From Ashinkailepas kermadecensis (Eukaryota; Arthropoda; Thecostraca; Neolepadidae), in assembly GCA_034440615.1 (NCBI GenBank), contig JAOTOM010005048.1, forward strand, positions 160,001 to 224,000: a DNA stretch of 64,000 nt. The letters are read 5' to 3'. The notes under the pieces were generated by a model. It was given only the letters and a program-made list of their open reading frames with translations, ran no database searches and had not been told where the DNA came from. Both the position numbers and the translations under genes were made by a program. Shown here piece by piece: positions 12,901 through 23,743 of this stretch (position 1 is its first letter; each line of letters opens with the position of its first letter).

Positions 12901-13329
12901 CAGCTAACGCCACCGCGCTGCGAGATAAGTGAAAGTAGGCACGATAGTTTTCGATGTAATTGTATGGCCAAACTTCATCCCCTCTGAACACAAGTAGAGT
13001 TTAGAAAAAATGACCTGTCCATTTCCGAAGAAAATGTTAACTAAAAATGAATAAAAACACGAAAGAAATGTATTTCGGCGAAAAAGTACCAGATTTCCCT
13101 CCGGCGTACCTGCGTACCAGAAAAGTCGAAAAAGTACCAGATCTGGTACGATCGTACCATGACGGCAACACTGCGGCCGTGTTGCAGACTCTCGCCTGGA
13201 GACAGTGGGCGTGCTGCGACAGACCCCGATGCCGCTACTGGCGCCAGCTGAGTGCAGTTCTCTGAAGCCGCTGGCGCACCGCCAACCGCATAATGACGGC
13301 CTGCTTTGCGCAGGCGACCGCCGTTCCGG

Positions 13330-13965
13330 AGATGCCTGCTACGTGAGTACACCACACTGCAGGCACACTGTCATTGGCACACCGCCCAGGATCACACCGC
13401 CATAGGTACACCACCCAGGACCACACTGTCATCAGTACACCATGCCGGGGTCACACTGTCATAGGTACACCACCTCGGGGTGGTCACACTTTATAGGAAC
13501 ACCACTCCGAGGTCATACTGCCATAGGTACACCACGCCGGAGTCACACTGTCATTGGCACACCACCAAGGATCACACTGTCATCAGTACACCACCCCGAG
13601 GTCACACTGTCATAGGTACACCACCAAGGATCACATTGTCATTGGTATGCCACCCTGAGGCCACACTGAACACCACCCTGGTATCACACTGTCATTGGTA
13701 CATCACCCCGAGGTCACACTGTCATAGGTACACCACCCTGGTGTCACACTGTCGTTGGGGCACCACCCATGATCACATCGTCATCAGTACATCACCTCGG
13801 GCCACAGTCATCAGAACACCACCCCGAGATCATACAGGCACCACTACACCATTCAGGATCACAGCCATTTGTGCCATTTGTGCTCCACCCCGTCACATTG
13901 TCATAGGTACACCACTCAAAGTGCATGCTCTCACAGGCACACCACCCAGTGCCACATGGTCATCA
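13330..13965. repeat. ~23-bp diverged minisatellite
   Basis: Many imperfect copies of a unit around cacactgtcataggtacacc with variable spacer words (ccccgaggt, caggat, ctggtgt). Copies are irregular in length. Confidence 0.88.
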
Positions 13966-14474
13966 GTTCCCCCAGCCCTCATACATCTGTGTAGTAAAAT
14001 GTGGAATTAAAATCAATCCGAATGACAATTGGGTTTCAATGTGGAGGAATTACATCACGAATGATGTAGCAAATTGCGCCTTATGGTAAGAATTGAAAGA
14101 AAGTCGGCGTTTCCCAGAGTGCAAAAGGTGTAAACTGAGGGATAGTTGGCGCTGCCCATACACAAGTTGGTTCTAGCAGCATTATTATCGGATCAAGGAT
14201 CTAGCAATATTTGCGGGGGCACATTTCCTCGGAGAGGCGCCTTCGGTGGAAAATTTAGTTGAGCGGAGCGAGGAGCGGACGCGCTCAAGCATACTGAAAG
14301 GGCGCCTTTTCCGACCGGAGGGGCGCCACATTTCCATGAGAGGCACGTGCACCCAGTTCCCCTGTGTCCGCCGTTTGCGCACTAGGTTCTCCACCGGCGG
14401 TCTGGTCTGGTGGTGGTCCGACCGGCCGGCGGCTGCCCAGCTGACCTTGTGACCCGACACCGGGCTGACTTCAG
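13966..14474. other. Intron or intergenic DNA upstream of the protease-homologue exon
   Basis: No earlier exon of the serine protease homologue is recognisable here. The segment ends in a plausible splice acceptor, ggctgacttcag. Confidence 0.4.
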
Positions 14475-14678
14475 ATCGCACGTGACGGCGGGAGCCCGCT
14501 GGCCTGCATGGCCGGCTCGGGCCGGTACTACCTGTACGGCATGGTGTCGTGGGACACCGACTGCCGTCGGCAGCACGACCCACGCGTCTACACCAGCATC
14601 GCCACCCACTTCACGTGGATACAGCGCAACTACCAGCGCATGGGCGCCGGGTTCCGCCTGCGTGAAGAGCTCGGCTGA
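14475..14678 (+). CDS. Serine protease homologue, last exon (partial gene)
   Basis: 67 codons ending at TGA 14676-14678, preceded by a splice acceptor (ttcag, ending 14474). The peptide contains DGGSPLAC, then YYLYGMVSWDTDC, DPRVYTSIATHFTWIQ and a short tail. These match the end of a chymotrypsin-fold domain: the active-site GDSGGP region, the VSWG strand, the Cys of the last disulphide, the PxVYT motif and the C-terminal WI helix. The catalytic serine position holds glycine (DGG in place of DSG), the hallmark of catalytically dead homologues such as masquerade-like and clip-domain SPHs, which act as cofactors in arthropod immune and melanisation cascades. That role is family knowledge, not shown here. 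Earlier exons (His and Asp regions, any clip domain) were not found in the window. Confidence 0.75.
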   Translation: MARDGGSPLACMAGSGRYYLYGMVSWDTDCRRQHDPRVYTSIATHFTWIQRNYQRMGAGFRLREELG

Positions 14679-15176
14679 GCAGCAGTCAGCCCGTCCCGAG
14701 CCCGGCCTCAGTCCGAGGTCCGCTCGCCGGGCCGTGGCATTTAAAGACACCAACACTGCGCCGTATAAAATCCCTAGTATTTATATGTTAGGTGGTTAAG
14801 TCACGGATGAATATGTTTCGTCACTCTCAGCGGGTAGGACGCGAAGCAAGGCCCGACTGTGCGGCATGTCGGCATGGTGGCCAATAGGACCGGCCGGCTC
14901 TTGTATTGTGAGAGGCCAGCGCCCGGGTTCCACTGTGACTGTTATGAGAGACCGATGCCCGGATCAGAGCTCCACTGTGACGGCAACAGTGGGCCAGCGT
15001 AAGCCCAATGTGGCGTATGTTTGGTGTATACGTAATGTGTATGTGACGGAGCTGGTGTAGGGCAACACTGGCAGTCCGGTACACGTGACCAGACTTGTGA
15101 CTGATCGACAGTTTAGTGACTACTCAATTTGGCTCTGCGAGCAATTCCAGGGCAGATGGCATGTCATGATTCATGT

Positions 15177-15237
<61 letters not shown>

Positions 15238-16127
15238 GGCGCCTTGGCCACATTAGCCATTTTGCCCCATGAACAAAAATGTTTGGCTCTTAGAGTTCTT
15301 AGTTCTCAAAGACATAGATAAGAATCAGGGATATGACTGCGAAATTCACCAGTGACTGAACGCTTGAAGGAGTATTAATTGCCTTAAAGATCAACAGGTA
15401 AACCGAGTTCCAATGAACATGCCGTACCATAACAATGTACCTGTAGCTTGTGAAGTGAACGAACGGTGCCAATCTGGATCGGTGATATCGGTGCTAGTTT
15501 CGGTACAATATCACAGGAAGCTGACATAGGCAGCTCAGAAACGATTTGGCCTTAGCATGACTGCTGTCAAGCATAACTCATTGCATGACTAGAACCAAAG
15601 GTGATTCACCAGACTTCTTAGTGTATGGATTCTCGAGCTAAAAAAAACTTGGTCAGCATTCGAATAGTTTATAGTCCAGAAAAGTATCGTTAAGCTGTTA
15701 TTAAAAGTATCGTTAATTATCGTTAAGCTGACGGCGGTCAGCTCCGGTCAGCTCGGGTCAGCTCCGGTCAACTCCAGGCAAATGTTGCAACTAGGTGTGC
15801 AGGTGGGTCAGTGTCAGCATGGCATCACTGCATGTCGTGCCCCTGTACCGCACACACTGCGGGAAGTGGTACCGGTGTGCGAACCGAATCAGTGGCATTT
15901 CCAGATATCAACAATCACACCACTACTCTGGAGCGGTGTGTTGTGCTCGGCTGGACGTGGACCCGTATCGTGCGTTGTTTTCTGTTAGTGTCATGTGCAA
16001 CGTGATGAAAATTAGCAATGGAATTACATTGTTGAAGCGTGAGTCAGCCTGCCATGAGTTTTACGGCGCCAGCGGTGATCACCCGTCAGCTTTCGACAGG
16101 CGAACTCTTGAGTATTCACGTCACACG
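14679..16127. other. Non-coding region with (CA)/(TA) tract
   Basis: Downstream of the protease-homologue stop. It holds a (CA)n-(TA)n tract at about 15177-15234 and a short ggtcagctcc direct repeat near 15737-15775. No gene recognised. Confidence 0.5.
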
Positions 16128-16351
16128 GACGCAGTGACATGTCACACGTGATGAGGACGCAGTGACATGTCACACGTGACGAGGACGCAGTGACATGTCA
16201 CACGTGACGAGGACGCAGTGACATGTCACACGTGACGAGGACGCAGTGACATGTCACACGTGACGAGGACGCAGTGACATGTCACACGTGACGAGGACGC
16301 AGTGACATGTCACACGTGACGAGGACGCAGTGACATGTCACACGTGACGAG
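16128..16351. repeat. 28-bp minisatellite, 8 copies
   Basis: Eight nearly perfect copies of a 28-bp unit starting gacgcagtgacatgtcacac. Each unit contains gacatgtc and cacgtg, two small palindromes. Diverged copies continue to about 16430. Confidence 0.95.
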
Positions 16352-16959
16352 GACGCAGTCACACGCCACACGGATGCAGTCGCACGTCACGCGCCACGAA
16401 GACTCGGTCACATCACGCAGACGTTGTCACACGTCAGAACTTCGGAACACTAGTTCAAACTCGCAGCACAACCCTCAAATTGTATTCACAGCGTTGTGCC
16501 ACGGCACTGTGACAACAACACAACACCTGTCCTGCCTCAGGTCCGCGGTATCAATGGCACATTCGAGCGATGCAAAAATGGGCTGAACAAAACGCTCGCA
16601 CCCGCCATCGACCTGTAGCGGCCGCGCCTGCTGCGGTCGGCAAGTCTTGTACGGCCTCCTTATAAATAGTCAACCAGCTGAGGCAGCTCGTATCAAGTAA
16701 AATTCAGCGGCTCTGAGAGCCCACCGTCAGATCTAAACACTGACCTACATGATGCAGCACCTGCGGTCGGCAGTAACAAATGTGGCGCAGTTGTACAGTG
16801 TACGCCACCAGTTTCATCATCCTCGCCGGCCATCATTTAGAGACAATGACCTGTCCACTATATGTCTATTTATAAGAGCACTCGCACACACTGGTATAAA
16901 GCGTTGAGTGGTCGGCATCGGACTGGGCGGCGTCGGCCACCGATGCAGCCGCCGTGTGA

Positions 16960-17280
16960 TCAGATCGGCCACCGGGTCAGCCACCGTGTGGCCGGGTCAG
17001 CCGCCGGTACAGCCGCTGTGTGACCAGGTCAGCCACCGTGTGACCAGGTCAGTCACTGTGTGGCCAGGTCAGCCACCGTGTGGTCAGGTCAGCCACCGTG
17101 TGACCAGGTCAGCCACCGTGTGACCAGGTCAGCCACCGTGTGGCCAGGTCAGCCACCGTGTGACCAGGTCAGCCACCGTGTGACCAGGTCAGCCACCGTG
17201 TGACCAGGTCAGCCACCGTGTGACCAGGTCAGCCACCGTGTGGCCAGGTCAGCCACCATGTGGCCGGGTCAGCCGCCGGT
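16960..17280. repeat. 20-bp minisatellite
   Basis: Tandem copies of tgtgaccaggtcagccaccg, more than 12 of them, with tgtggccaggtc variants. The left end is diverged. Confidence 0.93.
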
Positions 17281-17510
17281 ACAGCAGCTGTGTCGCCGGG
17301 TCGGCTACCCAGAGCAGTCATCGGCATGATTGTCCCACGCCTCCACCTGCCGCAAGAAAACGTGTCACAGGTGACGGCCACCACACTCGCACCACATGTT
17401 TTACCGTACGGCCGATGCACAATACTACTGACTGGCGTTGGCACCATTCACAGCATAAATTCACCGGTGGCGGAGTGTGTGTCATCAGGCCGGCGGACCT
17501 GCTATACGGG

Positions 17511-18110
17511 CCTGCTGTCCAGCAGACCTGGCCATGGCGGCCTGCTGTCCAGCAGACCTGTCCATGGCGGCCTGCTGTCCAGCAGACCTGTCCATGGTGG
17601 CCTGCTGTCCAGCAGACCTGTCCATGGCGGCCTGCTGTCCAGCAGACCTGTCCATGGTGGCCTGCTGTCCAGCAGACCTGTCCATGGTGACCTGCTGTCC
17701 AGCAGACCTGGCCATGGCGGCCTGCTGTCCAGCAGACCTGTCCATGATGGCCTGCTGTCCAGCAGACCTGTACATGGTGACCTGCTGTCCAGCAGACCTG
17801 GCCATGGCGGCCTGCTGTCCAGCAGATCTGTCCATGGTGGCCTGCTGTCCAGCAGACCTGTCCATGGTGACCTGCTGTCCAGCAGACCTGGCCATGGCGG
17901 CCTGCTGTTCAGCAGACCTGTCCATGGTGGCCTGCTGTTCAGCAGACTTGTCCATGGTGACCTGCTGTCCAGCAGACCTGGCCATGGCGGCCTGCTGTCC
18001 AACAGACCTGTCCATGGTGGCCTGCTGTTCAGCAGACTTGTCCATGGCGGCCTGATGTCCAGCAGACCTGTCCATGGCGGCCTGCTGTCCAACAGACCTG
18101 TCCAGGACGG
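17511..18110. repeat. 30-bp minisatellite, exactly 20 copies
   Basis: Twenty in-register 30-bp units starting cctgctgtccagcagacctg and ending in tccatggcgg-type words. The unit holds an inverted pair (ctgctg/cagcag) and an NcoI-like ccatgg. Because 30 is a multiple of 3, long open frames exist on both strands; they are not believed to be proteins. Confidence 0.97.
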
Positions 18111-18625
18111 CCTGTTGACGGTGTGGACGTGGCCACAGCGTCCTGCTGACGGTGGACGTGTTTATAACGGCCGGCAGTCCGACGGACGTTTACGATTCCC
18201 AGTCCGCACTCAGACGGACTTGTCTATAATGGCCCACAGTCTGATGGACGTGTCTATACGGCCCGCCGGCCGATGGACGTGTCCATAACGCCCCAACATC
18301 CGGCGGACGTTCCTATAATAGTTATCCATTGTTCAGCGCGGACGTGCCTGTAACAGCACGCAGTCCGAGCCCGACGCAGCCCGACAAACATGTCTATAAC
18401 ATCCCAAAGTCCGATGGACGTAACTATTACGGCCCACAGTCCGATGTACGTGTCGATAACAGCCCGCAGTCCGATGTACATGTCTACAACGTCTCACAGT
18501 CCGATGGACTTGTCTATAAAAGCCCGCGGGTTGACGGACGGTCTGTAACAGCCCAACGTCCGGCGGACGTGCCTTTAGTTGTGCGCTGTTGAGCAGACGA
18601 GTTTAAAACAGCCCAAAGCCCGACG
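18111..18625. repeat. Diverged 30-bp repeat continuing the array
   Basis: Irregular copies of a related 30-bp theme, roughly cagtccgatggacgtgtcta followed by taacggccca. It looks like an older, decayed extension of the neighbouring array or a second family. Confidence 0.75.
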
Positions 18626-18874
18626 GACATAGATTTTCACCCTCCCGTCCCACCCCCAGAAGCACACAATCTGAGATCCAAAATGAATTCCGAAATGTCA
18701 GTTGTTACTTTCCCCAAACACTGGCACGAAACACCGCACGGACACAGCAAATTCTGGCCCGGCACAGCACATGGCACTGTGAGATGGATGATGGTGCGCC
18801 AGAAGGCACGGCAACAGCTGTAGGGAGCTGCAAAGCATGCAACACAATGACTGCATCAATACCATCTCTACAAT

Positions 18875-19385
18875 TCAAAGTTTTTAAAGTCATAAAGTGC
18901 TTAGACTTAATAAGAGCCACAAGGGCCCATCCAGTTAAGTCTGTAAATGGAAGATACCATAAGCCTGGCAAAAATACCCACCCCAACCATCACCACATCC
19001 TAAAGAAAACATCCACCAACATTCCACACGCCTACCAATGGCTATCTACCCTAGCTATCCAGCTCTATTCCCTTGATCCCTTTTAACACATGCGGATTTA
19101 ATTCCTTACCAATAATTTTCAAACTGCATCCATGCCTGCTTAAAGGGGTCTGTGCCATGCACACTTACTTAGCATAAATCTCACCTCATCCATCACTAAT
19201 TATAACTCAAAAACAAGATTTTCTGTCTTTAAAAAATGTCTACCCCACTTTAAAATACATTCAATGAGGAACTCCCAACAACATCAGCAGGCAGCCTATT
19301 CCACTGATCAACAACCCTTTGACTGAAGACCTGCTGTCGCTTAACTGTCCTACACCTCTTCTTCCATATATCTTCACTTAAACTT
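18875..19385 (-). mobile_element. CR1-like LINE, 3' end with RT C-terminus
   Basis: On the minus strand, about 19185-19350 reads RRCRTVKRQQVFSQRVVDQW, then NRLPADVV and a LNVFKSGVD tail. This is the conserved C-terminal end of CR1/jockey-group reverse transcriptases (FFSxRVVxxWNxLP, then SxxxFKxxLD). About 300 bp of 3' untranslated sequence follows towards 18875 and matches the copy at 36030-36530. The 5' part is missing. Confidence 0.85.
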
Positions 19386-19634
19386 TTTGCACTTGTCGTC
19401 TAGGCATCTTGTGTTAAGCATTCAGGCAATATTAGAGTTTACTGTAATCTTGCTAAGGATAGACCGACACTGGCGCGTCAAATTTTGGTATGGCAGAGCA
19501 AGAAGCACGAGTGCCATTTTATGTGTTGATTGCCGTGACAAAAAGTGGCAACTCTTGTACCTATATATCGCCGTAATAAGTGCCAGTGATCAGCAGATAT
19601 ATTTGGGTAGTATTTGAAGGAAAAATCGCTAGCA

Positions 19635-19800
19635 TTAATGAGTTGGTTATTGGTTTTACGACACGTCGACCGTTGAGTCATGTAGCGTCGCCAATCTCTC
19701 ACGCCGATTGGTCGCGAGCGAAGAGTAGCGACAGGTGAGACTCGAACCCACAACCTTTCGATTGTGAGACGAGCATCTTACCCCTAGACCACTCTGCTAG
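19635..19800 (-). mobile_element. tRNA-derived SINE (copy 1)
   Basis: Reverse-complement copy of the SINE at 48582-48754. On the minus strand it has an A-box-like gtggtctaggggtaag, a B-box ggttcgagtctcacc, a unique body containing gccaatctctcac (read on plus), and a tail near the left end (ggttattgg on plus). Its 5' end was hit by the 31-bp insertion at 19801-19831, so the original SINE ran to about 19845. Flanking gctagc words may be remains of the target duplication. Confidence 0.85.
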
Positions 19801-19831
19801 TTAGTTAGTTATTAGGGCTTTAGGGCGCATC
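19801..19831 (-). mobile_element. 31-bp 5'-truncated retro-insertion, (TTAG)n tail
   Basis: Only 31 bp long, flanked by a perfect 14-bp duplication gaccactctgctag (19787-19800 and 19832-19845). The inserted piece is ttagttagttattagggctt plus tagggcgcatc, the same tail family as at 11295-11355. It landed in the head of the older SINE. Confidence 0.85.
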
Positions 19832-20044
19832 GACCACTCTGCTAGCTTTGTTCCAATCAGCAGAGCTACGGATTAAGTAATGACTAGCTACAGTCCTTAA
19901 TTTTCTTTGTTTAAAGTCCCATTTATCAAAGAAACTTCTTCGGTATCGCCAAAATTCTTCTCCCAGTATTCCAGGGCTATCAGAAGCCAACTTAATACAT
20001 ATCATTTAAAAATGACAACAAGTTAGTGGGTGTTTTGTGGGTGA

Positions 20045-21122
20045 GCGTAATCTGACCATTTCAGAGGCGGTGGCAAGTTAACATAGCGCAAGCAATCCTG
20101 CAAGATAGCTTGGAGAGGTGTAAGATGTTTTAGTACGAGTACAACATAACATTGACCAGAAAGTTCTATCAGTAAGATGTTTCACGCATAACGAATTTGT
20201 GGACACTTTCTGCCTTTCCAAGCGCGAATTTCGCTTAATTTGGAGTGGGCCACCCGTGTTCCTGCCGTTGTGTATATTGTCCATGAGGATTATCTCCTGA
20301 TTATAGTTCCAGTGCAGATGTCGTTGCAGAAATTTCGATGCATGTTCCCACTGCATGGATGCACGTAAGCTTTTTGCAGGATTCGTGAGTAACACATGAA
20401 CGGAAAATGTCCAATGTAGTAGAACTAAACGTAACTTGATAAGACGACAAGCATATAACAGAGACAGAACTGGCGGTGCTGTGGCGGCGCACGTTATTGA
20501 TAGTGACGGAGCCGTCCATGGCCTCCTAGCAGGGCGCGTCTAGTCTAGTCAAGCTATGCCGAGGTGGTGCCAAATATGTTCCATCAATATGTCTACCATG
20601 AATCTTATCAAGGAAACATGTCTAAATATATTCATTATGAACCTACATATCTACTTTTGTAGTGAGCATAGAGATGCAAACTATATGTTTCGGTTCCGAG
20701 AAGTTCATCGGCAGCATCATGGAAGGCATTGCATCGTCATTCCGTGGCTGCTTGCAATTGTGAATGAGCCTGCTAGCAAACCAATCTCCTTCGCCCGCTC
20801 TAAGACCGTGCATCGCCGTGGATACCATTGGTACACACCGGCGAAATCTGACACGAATCGGCGAACTATAATCAGAAGCTAATCCTCATGGACAATATAC
20901 TGCTGTCCACAACGGCAGGAACACGAGTGGCCTACTCCAAATCAAGCGAAATTCGCGCTTGGAAAGGCAGAAAGTGTTCACAAATTCGCTCTGCATGATA
21001 GAACTTTCTGATCAATGGTATGTTATACTCGTACTAAAACATTTTACACCTCTCCAAGCTATCTTGCAGGATTGCTTGCGCTATGTTAGCTTGCCACCGC
21101 CTCTGAAGTGGTCAGATTACGC
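20045..21122. mobile_element. 1.1-kb foldback element with ~260-bp inverted arms
   Basis: The arms 20045-20309 and 20863-21122 are diverged reverse complements. Shared words include gcgtaatctgacc at the outer ends, gcgcaagcaatcctgcaaga and gaaattcgcgcttggaaagg. The ~550-bp centre has no transposase that I recognise. It resembles a non-autonomous foldback or long-TIR DNA transposon. No clear target duplication was found. Confidence 0.8.
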
Positions 21123-21396
21123 CCATTATTTTCAGGCGGTGATGCCAAATAAATCCGATGCCCCTTCGATGACCCGCTTTGTGGAGTGAGGTTATGGACG
21201 ATTATGAACCTTGTGGTTTTTCTTAACACATGCAATGGCCTACTCATTCCATGGTTGACGGAGGTTATTGGTGGTGGTGGACGGAGGGGAGGTGATGATA
21301 GACAAAATGCCCCACAGCAAATGCAGAAGAATGCTTGATTTTCATCCCCATTAGCAGAGATCACGCCACCTTGGGGCATGGCGTTGACCAACGCAT
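21123..21396. other. Unassigned spacer
   Basis: No gene recognised between the foldback element and the 42-bp minisatellite. Confidence 0.4.
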
Positions 21397-21609
21397 GGCT
21401 GCGCCACCTGGGCTGGCCTTAGTTTTGGCCAGCCCTCGTGGGTGCGCCACCTGGGCTGCCTTGACGTTGTCCAGCCCTCGTGGGTGCGCCACCTGGGCGG
21501 CCTTGACGTTGTCCAGCCCTCGTGGGTGCGCCACCTGGGCTGCCTTGACGTTGTCCAGCCCTCGTGGGTGCGCCACCTGGGCTGCCTTGACGTTGTCCAG
21601 CCCTCGTGA
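21397..21609. repeat. 42-bp minisatellite, ~5 copies
   Basis: Units of 42 bp starting gggtgcgccacctgggctgc and ending in ccagccctcgt; the first copy is diverged. The length is a multiple of 3, which keeps frames open. Confidence 0.93.
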
Positions 21610-23364
21610 CGAGAGCATCTGCTTTATTCTCTACAATATTCGTGAGTTTCAGCATACAGTTTATAGGCATTGCAGATAAATAAATTTAAAATATTTCTTG
21701 TACGGCTCTCCCTACGATCCGTAACTTTGGTCCATGGTGCTCTCAGATCGACATGGCAGCTATATCCATGCATGGCTCATTATGGGCATTGTTTTATGGC
21801 GCCTTACAATCAGCCATCTCATTCATATCACCCAATGTTGGACTCGTACCCGATGTCCCCGGATTTGAAACGAGACCTTGCGGAGTTCCTGCCCCGCTGG
21901 ACGCTTTGCAGTGCACCATATGCTATAGCTATATATCCACCCACCATTCAGTTGTAGAAAATGACACCGCGTTATGCAAATGCATTAGGAGGGAGATTTC
22001 GTGAATGTTGCATATGATTGCAGGCTTATGATTAACAAGTTGCCACACATATGCCAGAAATGTCTTCATGCTCGTACGTATTCAGCTATCGAGAATTCGC
22101 GTCATACTTCGCCTTAGGAATGCTACAAAAGCGTTTGTTGGTAGGAACCCAAAAATAAGCTAGGCGACAGGAAATGTTCGAAGTATCATGAAACACAGCA
22201 TACACCTTGGCATACTTGGCTTAATCCTAGAAAGTCAGCCGATGACGATTCGAAAGTAGTTTTTAGCTTAATCCTAGAAAGTCAGCCGATGACGACTCGA
22301 AAGTAGTTTTGTCGGCATGAGCATCACTACTGCAATATCTTATTAGAGATAGTGGATTCGTTTGACGACACCTTGGTAGGTAAGTTTCGTAGCGAGCGCA
22401 TCCTGAATGACGGGTCGCCAACGGCAACGTCACCAACCAATTAAAAAAGGGAAGGCTATTTTTTGTTAGAAAAAGTACCTGCGAGGACTTTCTCGCGATG
22501 ACAAGCTAAAATATTGATAAATCAAATCGAATTACGTTATTTAAATGCGTAGTGAAATACATCTCATTTGAATTTTTATATGGTATAATGGTTGAATTTT
22601 GATATTTGATATGGTGGTAATTTTGAAATGGTAACGGCCTTGAGCGGCATGCTTACACCTAATACTGCCCTTTCCATGGGCCAAACAATGTACAGTTGCT
22701 ACAACAGTTCCAACCAGCAAGAACACTTCGCAATGGGCTTGCGTCTCATGGTGAAGGTTTTCACGATATCCCCAAATGGCACAAGCGTAGACGCGGTGCA
22801 ACATGTCACCACTGGGCAGGAGGAGTCAACGGCGCCACTATACAAAAATAGTGCCACCGCATGGACAATGATCTCAGAACAATGTACTAAATATCTGGAT
22901 TTTGTCCTGGAATGATGCTTGTAATGTCTCTCTGATACATAGTACTTGTTTTCCACCAACACAATTATCAGGTGGAGAAGTTAATTTTCGGACACTCCAA
23001 AACAGAAAGTTGTGTTCAACGAAGCTATTTATATGGTGTGATTTCAGTTGAGGAGTAGAATACATTGCATATTTTAGTACCACTGCAAATGGTCATTGCA
23101 TGCAGAGTTTTAAATGATGAAAGATTGAAGGAGTGCACAGATATCTACTAGCCCAAGCGGAAGTGTTGCACTGTACGCCTAGTCAATCGAGATACACTGA
23201 GAAATAAAGGAGGGTAAGCAAGCTCTGTTTTCGCTCCTCACCTACTACAGGGCATATAGTAACTGATGTATACACATTTTATCCCTGACAAATTATTAAC
23301 CAGCTAGTATTAACAATATTAACATAAAAGCCATGAATTCACTTCCATGTGACATATATCATAG
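21610..23364. other. Mostly unassigned; possible downstream part of the MYND gene
   Basis: If the minus-strand MYND gene is intact, its remaining exon or exons, which should supply the last zinc ligands (a Trp/His/Cys block), must lie here or further left. I could not identify them. A 45-bp direct duplication lies at about 22222-22310 (cctagaaagtcagccgatga in both copies). Confidence 0.35.
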
Positions 23365-23500
23365 GCAGCCGGGGAAGGTGGGGAGATGCGAGGCTCTGCA
23401 TCATTCAGCTGCAGGTCAGCCGAGTGTACGGCGCAGCCGGGGAAGGTGGAGAGATGCGAGGCTGTGCATCATTCAGCTGCAGGTCAGCCGAGTGTACGGC
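23365..23500. repeat. Two tandem 68-bp copies beside a splice donor
   Basis: Two 68-bp copies beginning gcagccggggaaggtgg; a third copy starts at 23501 and is cut off after 8 bp, just before the exon donor at 23520-23525. It would lie in the intron of the MYND gene, right after the donor. Confidence 0.9.
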
Positions 23501-23524
23501 GCAGCCGGCCATGTCGTCACGTAC

Positions 23525-23643
23525 CTGACAGTCGCGCGAGCAGTACCACTGGTTTCCGCAGCCGGCACACACGAACTGGGCCGGCCGCAGCCGACAGCCC
23601 TGGCACAGCGGTACATCGTCGGTAGGCGGCGGCAGCCGCACCA

Positions 23644-23693
<50 letters not shown>

Positions 23694-23743
23694 TGAGGCT
23701 GCTGCTGCTGGAAGACGCCTGGAGACCGGATCGGAGGTTGCCG
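23525..23743 (-). CDS. MYND-type zinc finger gene, exon with poly-Q
   Basis: Minus-strand exon. After a short RQPPIRSPGVF segment comes poly-Q (CAG repeats, about 23642-23712 with a few breaks), then LPPPTDD and PLCQGCRLRPAQFVCAGCGN followed by QWYCSRDCQ. The CxxC...CxxC...YCSxxCQ spacing is the first half of a MYND or MYND-like zinc finger, a protein-binding module of chromatin regulators. The exon ends at a strong donor (CAG|GTACGTG), so the second half should be in another exon. With the acceptor ctgtctggcag the exon is 73 codons in phase 0, matching the phase of the upstream donor at 24885. An alternative acceptor near 23807 (ttattgcag) exists. Confidence 0.6.

Larger units (their letters stand above)
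10535..13173 (-). mobile_element. Complete but inactive hAT DNA transposon
   Basis: This 2.64-kb element is flanked by identical 8-bp duplications, cggccgtg, at 10527-10534 and 13174-13181. The terminal inverted repeats begin CAGTGTTGCCG at both ends. Subterminal regions on both sides carry several gtaccag words in varied orientation. An 8-bp duplication with CAG..TG ends is diagnostic of hAT transposons. The minus strand holds a broken transposase (11215-12900), itself interrupted by a 61-bp retro-insertion. Confidence 0.93.

Noticed and set aside
16128..17280. CRISPR-like direct repeats
   Set aside because: Repeats are contiguous with no unique spacers; the genome is eukaryotic.
17260..18288. 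Long plus-strand open frame of 342 codons over the 30-bp array
   Set aside because: Openness follows from the 30-bp unit; the opposite strand is open too, and there are no gene signals.
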